Assembly: GCA_030789695.1 (NCBI GenBank)
Contig: CM061132.1
Span: 158,888,817-158,952,816, forward strand
Length of the DNA: 64,000 bases
Reading direction: 5' to 3'
Origin: Scilla litardierei
Taxonomy: Eukaryota > Streptophyta > Magnoliopsida > Asparagales > Asparagaceae
Numbering within the stretch: the stretch's first letter is position 1; each line of letters starts with the position of its first letter. Shown here one piece after another: positions 58,301 to 64,000 of the stretch. The position numbers and the translations under genes were made by a program. The notes beneath the pieces were generated by a model, which saw only the letters and a program-made list of their open reading frames with translations, had not been told where the DNA came from and made no database searches.

Positions 58301-58429
58301 GATGCTAATCACTTCGGAGAGCAATGAGGGATCTCCCGTCATGTGTTTAAAGCAACCGCTATCAAGAATCCATCCTTTCCCTTTAGAGCTAATAAGACTT
58401 TTATTACTCTTCTTCTTTCTCTTGGGTAC
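55336..58429 (-). pseudogene. Sire-2 pol (protease, integrase, RT, RNase H)
   Basis: Same order as in Sire-1. The protease site DSGCFKHMTGD is preceded by an intact WILD (TGG kept). Integrase (57245-58342 frame) has the HHCC region and D, D, E in [18 protein letters not shown] and [11 protein letters not shown] shows [12 protein letters not shown] and [11 protein letters not shown]; RNase H shows YSDADFARCKSD and STTEAEYIA. Lesions seen: TAG 57245, frameshifts near 57090, 56800 and 56390, TAA 56164 (from CAA), and TGA 56098 (from CGA). Odd residues include Gly to Arg in DADFARCK and Thr to Ile in DIFIKPL. It is not functional. Confidence 0.9.
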
Positions 58430-58489
58430 CTATATAATATACCATAAGCTTATGGTACCCAATGTTTGTTGGGTCCAAGGGGATTAGCC
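58430..58489 (-). other. 60-nt gag-pol junction (Sire-2)
   Basis: Same length and place as 17307-17366. It ends TATTATATAG before GTACCCAAG, but begins GGCTAATC, so the donor-like GT of Sire-1 is GG here. It contains the gag stop TAA and a TAG in frame. Confidence 0.5.
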
Positions 58490-60819
58490 CTTTGGAAGCC
58501 AAGTCCAAGTGGACTTCCGCTTCCCAACATAGTTACTATTTCTAATTACATCATGAAAGTAGGAATCAACATAAGCATTCCTAACATTTAGACTAGTGTT
58601 CTTAGGACCCCAAATAGTGTACATCTTGGGAGTCCTATTCCTAGTTGCATGCATATGTGTTGGATTTCTATGTAGTGCATGCTTCTTAGGAACATTATTT
58701 CTAGCATAGAGATGTGGTGGAGGATATGCATTGTACATTCTAGGATGATATGTATTCTTGGAAACATGCATATTATATGAAGCATATTGATCATGCATGA
58801 CATGTGGAGAATTAGCATACATGAAAGAATGATGCGAATGAGCATATGGGTGTGTAGGAGCACGTACATGAGTATTTCTCATGTGTGGTTGTGTACGTGT
58901 CCGTGGGTGCGGAGCATAAAATGTGTCATGATTATCCACTTGTGAAGTAGGTTGTTTCCTACGTGGATGAGTATTAGTGTACATATAAGCATGGCCTTGC
59001 TTTTGGTTTCCACCCTTAGTGGGTTTCTTGCCAAAAGGAAGAGAAGGTGATGTGGTGACATTCTTGGTAGGATTGCTACATATAGTGTCTTTGACACCAC
59101 TTGTGGATGCACCGGAGGAAGGCCTCACAAAATCTATAGTGACACCACTATAGGAGGTGCGAGCATTAGATGCATTTGCTTTTACAAATTCAAGGCCAAC
59201 ACGATGTGTGGCCGGAAATTGGTTTGCAAGCAAATCATCCAATTGTCCTTGTCCCTTATTGAATCTCACAATACGGGAGGACATGAGCTCATATTTCTGC
59301 TTTAAAGAAGAAATGTTGGTATCCAAAGTGGACACCCGTGCTTTGAGCTCGTGCACTTGGGTTTTAAGAGAATCATTCTCTAATCCCAATTGTGTGTGAC
59401 GTGTAACTAGATCACTATTATTCATGGGATGTGTTTGATCTAGTTGAGATTTGAGGGAATTCACCTCATCTCTCAATGTGACATTTTGAGAAGCTAAGTT
59501 TGCTTTCTCAAGGGTTAAAGTATCAACAATGGTGTCATTGTTGATAATGCATGGAATGGATGACTTGCTAACTTTTGATTTCTTTAAGCTAGAGTATCTA
59601 AGCATTAAAGATTGGTATTTAGCAAATAGTTCTTCATTAGCTATACGAAGTTCATCCATTGTTACCTCGGTGTTATCCGTATCGGAATCACTCTCATCCG
59701 AGAGTGGTTCTTCAAGTGCCATGAAGCACATGTGGACGCTCTCACCCTTCTCATCATCGGAATCGCTTGATGAGTCATCACTTGAGTCATCAAAGGTACC
59801 GACGAGTCCTTTCTTCTTGTCTTTCTTGTTTTTGTTGGACTTGTGGTACTTTGGTGCCTTCCACTTTTCTTGTTGTTTAGCATTGGGCAATCCCTCTTGA
59901 TGTGCTCTGGCTTATTACACTTATAACAAAGAGAGGAAGTAGCATTAGTAGACTCAAAACGTTTGTTGGAGGGAAATTTACCTTTGCGGAAGAAGCGTTG
60001 GAACTTCTTCGCCATTTGGGCCATTTCACCCAAATCCATCTCGTTCTCAGATTCATCACTTTCGGAGGATGACGAATTGGCATTGAACGCCAAAGCTTTC
60101 TTCTTGGCCTCCGAGGGATTCATCATGGCTCGAATCTTCAATCAGTTATCCCGTCTTACTTTGTAAGACATAAGAGTCCCGATGAGATTCACCACGGTGT
60201 AGTTCTTCAAGTCATTGACCTCCTCAATGGCGATTGCTCGTCTTTCCCATTTGGAGGTCATCCCCATGATGATCTTCCTTACCTTTTCAGGTTCAGTGTA
60301 GATTTGGCCAAGGGCTTCCAATTCGTTTGTGATGTCGGTAAAGCGTCCGTACATCGACGCAATGCTCTCATTTTCCTGCATGTGAAACAAGTCGAAGTTT
60401 TGCACTGCAACATATAACTTTGAAAGCTTTACCTTATTCGTTCCCTCGTGGGTAACGATGAGATGGTTCCAAATTTGATATGCACTCTTACATGTGCATA
60501 TCTTGTTGAACTCATTCGGGTCCAACGCACAATGAAGAGCGTTCATTGCTTTAGCGTTGTTGACTTCGGCGGACTTCTCGGAAGTCGTCCATTTTTCGAA
60601 ATCCTCTTCGGCGGGCTCGACGTACTCCTTGTGGAGAGTTCTCCAAAGAGAAGCACTCCTAAGGAATGTCTCCATCCTACACTTCCAATAACCAAAATTA
60701 GTACCATTGAAACGTGGAGGACGTACCGTAGATTGACCTTCGAAAAGTGTGGACGCTCCATCACGGTCGTGATTGTTGTACGTAGGCAGCGGAGGAACGT
60801 TGTTGTTGTTGGATGCCAT
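58484..60819 (-). pseudogene. Sire-2 gag
   Basis: The ATG is at 60819 (MASNNNN), 14 bases after the primer site. The frame is also open upstream into the primer site, but there it begins only with TTG. The Gag domain (PPRFNGTNFGYWKCRMETFL, FNKICTCKSAYQIWNHL) is close to Sire-1. It is broken by a stop at 60142-60144 and a frameshift near 59885. The zinc knuckle CYKCNKPEHIKRDC has Glu where Gly is usual before His. The last part (58484-59890) is open, with the heptad-rich coiled-coil region and the His/Pro/Arg-rich tail ending TWTWLPKG-stop. Confidence 0.88.
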
Positions 60820-60833
60820 AGATAAAACCTTGC

Positions 60834-60845
60834 GCTCTGATACCA
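60834..60845 (-). other. Primer binding site of Sire-2 (initiator tRNA-Met)
   Basis: Perfect TGGTATCAGAGC on the minus strand, two bases inside the 5' LTR. Confidence 0.95.
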
Positions 60846-60847
60846 AT

Positions 60848-62665
60848 TGTAAGGACCCTGTCTATGGGGAAAACACTAGAAGGGGGGTTGAATAGTGTTT
60901 ATGCAAATTTAAAAGGAATTTACGCCAAATAAAATGCAATCCAACAAATAGTGCGGAATAGAAAAACAACCCAAAGAGAAACACACGCAAACGCAGATAT
61001 GTTTCAAGGGTTCGGATTACCCAAGTCAACTCCCGACTTGTTCCCGGTAATCCTACGTCCCTACCACCCGGATACCACCGGATACTCAAGTTAGAACCCT
61101 AACTTGAGGTTTCCTTAAAACCCCACTTGTAGCAACCCTACAAGTGCAATCGAATACAATCGATGTCCTTGACTCCCACAACCAGGGAGCAAGCAAAAAC
61201 CACTCTCACAACCGAGAGCACAATTCAAATAAAGAAGTTATGAAATCTGAAAACAACACTTACAATCACATATGCCTTGAAGTAGAACTTGAAGGAGAAG
61301 AGTGATGTGTGTTGAAGAACTCTCTTGGAAGAGAGGAGAAAAGCCTTTTCTCTTGACTGCACCAATTGCCTAGAAGATCAATCTTTGGTTCTAGGTTGGA
61401 GAGCAAGAGAACAAGATTTGGAAATACTTAGGGCTTTGGATTTGAAAGCTTTGATCTTTGGAAATGAAAGCTTGAAGGATTTTGCAGTGAATGAGTAACC
61501 TTCCAATGAAACAGTAGAAGCTCTATTTATAGCTTTCTCAAATCCACAAAACAGTTTAGGCAAAAACCCAATCGAAATCCGTGAGAAAAATCTCAACGGA
61601 TATAATCTGAACTCGCGACAGTCGACTGTTGAACAATCCACAGTCGACTGTTGCACAGTCAGTAAGGGTAGGTGAGAATTCATAACTGTAACTTACCATG
61701 TGGACTGTCGACTGATGAAGCAAAGACAGTCGTCTGTTAAACCAACAGGTGACTGTAATTTCTTCGACAGGCGACTGGCCGAGAGATGAGTAAGTTAGAC
61801 AAATACTGAAAATCTCACAAGATACAGGACAGACGACTGATGCAAGGAACACAGTCGACTGTTAATCAGAACAGGCGACTGTATAACCTTAAACAGACGA
61901 CTGTCACAATCATGATAAATTTCCAGAGAGCTGAGTCAAAGAAATGACTTACAGACAGGCGACTGTTGCAGCATAGACAGTCGACTGATCTAATAGACAG
62001 TCAACTGTATATACAACATAAGTCGACTGGCCGTAGAAGTGAGATCAAAACAGAGTTTGGGCAAGGAGAGACAAGCGACTGATTTACAACACACAGTCGA
62101 CTGTCACAAGGACAGGCTCCTGTGAATCGACCAACAGTAGCCTGTGCGAAATAATCAGAGAAGGCCCAAAACTGCATTGTAATAGTCTGTGCATAACAGG
62201 CGACTGTAGAACAAAACACATTCGACTGTTTTTGAGACAGGCGACTGTAAACTGTTCAGCAGTCGGCTGTTATGAACAATCCTAGCACAAACAAAAGAGA
62301 ATTGAATTGGGATCAAAGGACAAGGGTCTAGAGATGTCCTATGACCGAAAGTAGATGTGTGTGAGTGCTCCATCAAATTTCTACTTCTAAGCTACATACT
62401 AGAAGAGATAAAAGAAAAATTACATTGACGAATAATCTCTTCTTTCCAACGTATGAGCTTGAAGTCTTTTACGGAGCCTTAATCATTAACCTACGATCAT
62501 CCAATTCATATCATTTGCCTTCAATCACGTTTGTGAGTCATCCATTGCTAGTTGATCTTCATAGTAAGCTTAGGCAATGGATTAACTGCAAAATAGGAGA
62601 TTAGTCACAAGTATTTATGTTTGCTCATCATTAACACCAAGTAGGGAGAAGTCCAATCCTCAACA
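60848..62665 (-). repeat. Sire-2 5' LTR
   Basis: About 1.82 kb, from TGTAAGGACC to TCCTCAACA. It shares the AGAAGGGGGGTTGAATAGTG word with the Sirevirus group near its start on the plus strand. The TATA box is at 61524-61532 (minus strand). Confidence 0.9.
61619..62270 (-). promoter_or_regulatory. CAGTCGACTG cluster, Sire-2 5' LTR
   Basis: About twenty copies of CAGTCGACTG and one-base variants (CAGGCGACTG, CAGACGACTG, CATTCGACTG), upstream of the TATA box. Only some copies are perfect palindromes; the CGACTG half is the best kept. Confidence 0.88.
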
Positions 62666-62963
62666 ACACAAAATAATTAGAATGAGCCATGACTGACTTA
62701 TAGAAAGGACTAACACTACATCATATTGTATGAGCTAAATTGTTAGTCATACAAAAGGAAAAAATTGTTGGATAGGATCCAAAGCAATTTCGAAGGATCA
62801 ACCTGGTGTGATCAAATGATGTATATATAAGACTCCATTAAATAGCAAGATAGATACACGTTAGCAGATCCATTCTTGGGTTTGACATATGAATGTCCAG
62901 TGTGACTGATATGTTATAGCGGTATGAGTTACCGAGATAAATAGCCTAAGTGCAAGTGAGAGA
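62666..62963 (+). other. Internal 3' end of a further copia-like element
   Basis: Noncoding. It ends GCCTAAGTGCAAGTGAGAGA, the kind of purine-rich sequence that follows RNase H in several Ty1/copia lineages and precedes the 3' LTR. No coding part is in view. Confidence 0.4.
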
Positions 62964-64000
62964 TGTAGGGAGACATATGTCCTTGAGGCATTTATCCTAA
63001 GATAATCATCTCGTTCTAATAATATATGGTATTAATTATCGTAAGTATGAATTCGTAGAATCATATACTTAGATAATTTCCTTAGACTTATAGTCAGATC
63101 ATTATTTATCCAGATGTAAATCTCGATTATGAGAAGTTAGTGACCGATAAGAAACTTAAGTCTTAAACGGTTCATGGTCATAGATGTGTCGAAAATAAGA
63201 TATCGACACATCGGTTAGACCATTGTGTCTTAGTCTTACCTTAGGGTAATGATGATCTCATAGTCATTCGACTTGGTGAAGTTGGAGACGAGACACAGGT
63301 GCTCATCAGAGAATGAGTTCACTGAACGACCAACTTAGAGTTATTAAATGGTTAAGCTTTAACTGAACTGTCAATAATAACTCTAGAGTGATGATAGGCT
63401 AGCTGGTCCTTAAGACCAGAAATCATCAGTACGAACCTGTGAATGGATAGTGTCACTTAGATCTATGATCTAGCTTCGAGGCTCGGCCTGCTGACAGATC
63501 TAAGGTTGGGTGACACGTGAAGCTCACGAGGGAAGTAGACGACTAAGATGGGATTCGTCTCTTCCGTTAAAGGAAAGTCAATGTCACTGGATCAGTACGG
63601 TCTTTGTGTTAATCCTCGACCGGGGTACGTTGTAGGATGTACAACGTGAATATAACAAAGACCGATGTAAACTGACCGATGCTGGCTATTGGGGTTGACG
63701 GTAAACCATACCCTAGGCCATATAGAGACACGGTCTTGAAGAAGGGACTAAAACTGCTGTATTCATCAATGACACAGTCAGAGTGATCCCGACGACACGT
63801 TCGTCAATGGGTCGATCACGTAAGTATGATTCTGAAACAGGGACGACGCCTGTTGCTCGTGGTTACCATCGTCTAGGGGTTTCGATCCCCAACCTATAGC
63901 AGTGTCAGGCTGTAAGGTCTCACACCGAGTAGTATCCATGTCTTAGTAATAGGAAGAACGTTAAGAGGAATTCATTCGATGAAATGGAATATTAAGTCCA
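62964..64000 (+). repeat. Possible copia-type LTR running off the window
   Basis: Starts TGTAGGGAGACATATGTCCT after the purine-rich word. No genes. The right end and a partner LTR are outside the window, so this is tentative. Confidence 0.4.

Larger units (their letters stand above)
52126..62665 (-). mobile_element. Sire-2: Ty1/copia Sirevirus, 3' LTR truncated by gap
   Basis: Minus-strand element with the same plan as Sire-1: 5' LTR (60848-62665), iMet primer site, gag, pol, internal palindrome cluster, ORF3, TA repeat, PPT, 3' LTR (only 448 bases left of the gap boundary). It is more decayed than Sire-1; pol alone has at least three stops and three frameshifts. The LTR parts that can be compared differ at about 10 of 448 sites. 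The base run after the 5' LTR is ACACA (62666-62670), a candidate target duplication whose partner lies in the gap. Confidence 0.9.

Noticed and set aside
60820..60846. Upstream start of Sire-2 gag within the primer site
   Set aside because: The codon is TTG and not ATG; the first ATG in frame is at 60819.
63855..63900. tRNA-like GGTTTCGATCCCC word
   Set aside because: It resembles a B-box with one extra base, but no matching A-box, anticodon arm or acceptor stem could be placed.

Overview
This is repeat-rich nuclear DNA from a flowering plant. Almost every recognisable feature belongs to an LTR retrotransposon: two Ty1/copia elements of the Sirevirus type (iMet primer site, repeated polypurine tracts, a third ORF), several Ty3/gypsy elements of the Athila/Tat group, and Tekay/Del-like solo LTRs. 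I found no convincing host gene, tRNA, rRNA or CRISPR. The genus cannot be told from the sequence. A 500-N assembly gap lies at 51626-52125.

Layout. (1) 1-8429: minus-strand Ty3 element with INT, RT-RNase H, protease, gag, a tRNA-Asp-type primer site and its 5' LTR (6618-8429); the 3' LTR lies beyond the left edge. (2) 8430-8768 and 21386-24655: 3' part of an older Tat-type element (Tat-L), with a 98-bp hairpin minisatellite, PPT and 3' LTR. It is split by a young complete minus-strand Sirevirus (Sire-1, 8774-21380) with a perfect 5-bp target duplication ATCCG and LTRs that differ by only about 1%. (3) About 24656-27418: Tekay-like solo LTR C. (4) 27419-51625: second Tat-type element (Tat-R) with LTR end, primer site, broken gag, a 57-bp hairpin minisatellite and an antisense transposase-like ORF, but no pol. 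Nested in it are Tekay-like solo LTR A (28141-40839, target duplication GTCGA), which itself holds a complete gag-protease-only Ty3 element (TR-GAG, 29054-38342, target duplication ATCTC); a Sirevirus-like solo LTR (44475-46259, target duplication TCCCG); and Tekay-like solo LTR B (47433-50407). (5) 52126-62665: second minus-strand Sirevirus (Sire-2), more decayed, its 3' LTR cut by the gap. (6) 62666-64000: end of another copia-like element and its LTR.

The most striking pattern links elements that are not closely related. Sire-1, Sire-2 and the Ty3 TR-GAG each carry a private CG-centred inverted-repeat motif, clustered upstream of the TATA box in the LTR. Each carries a second cluster of the same motif inside the element, directly in front of a promoter/5'-UTR-like segment and the start of the extra third ORF. 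This suggests a second, LTR-like promoter unit for ORF3, present in both Ty1 and Ty3 elements. Other points of interest are a conserved 60-nt stop-bearing gag-pol junction with splice-like ends in both Sireviruses, two related hairpin minisatellites, and nonsense mutations that look like 5-methylcytosine decay.
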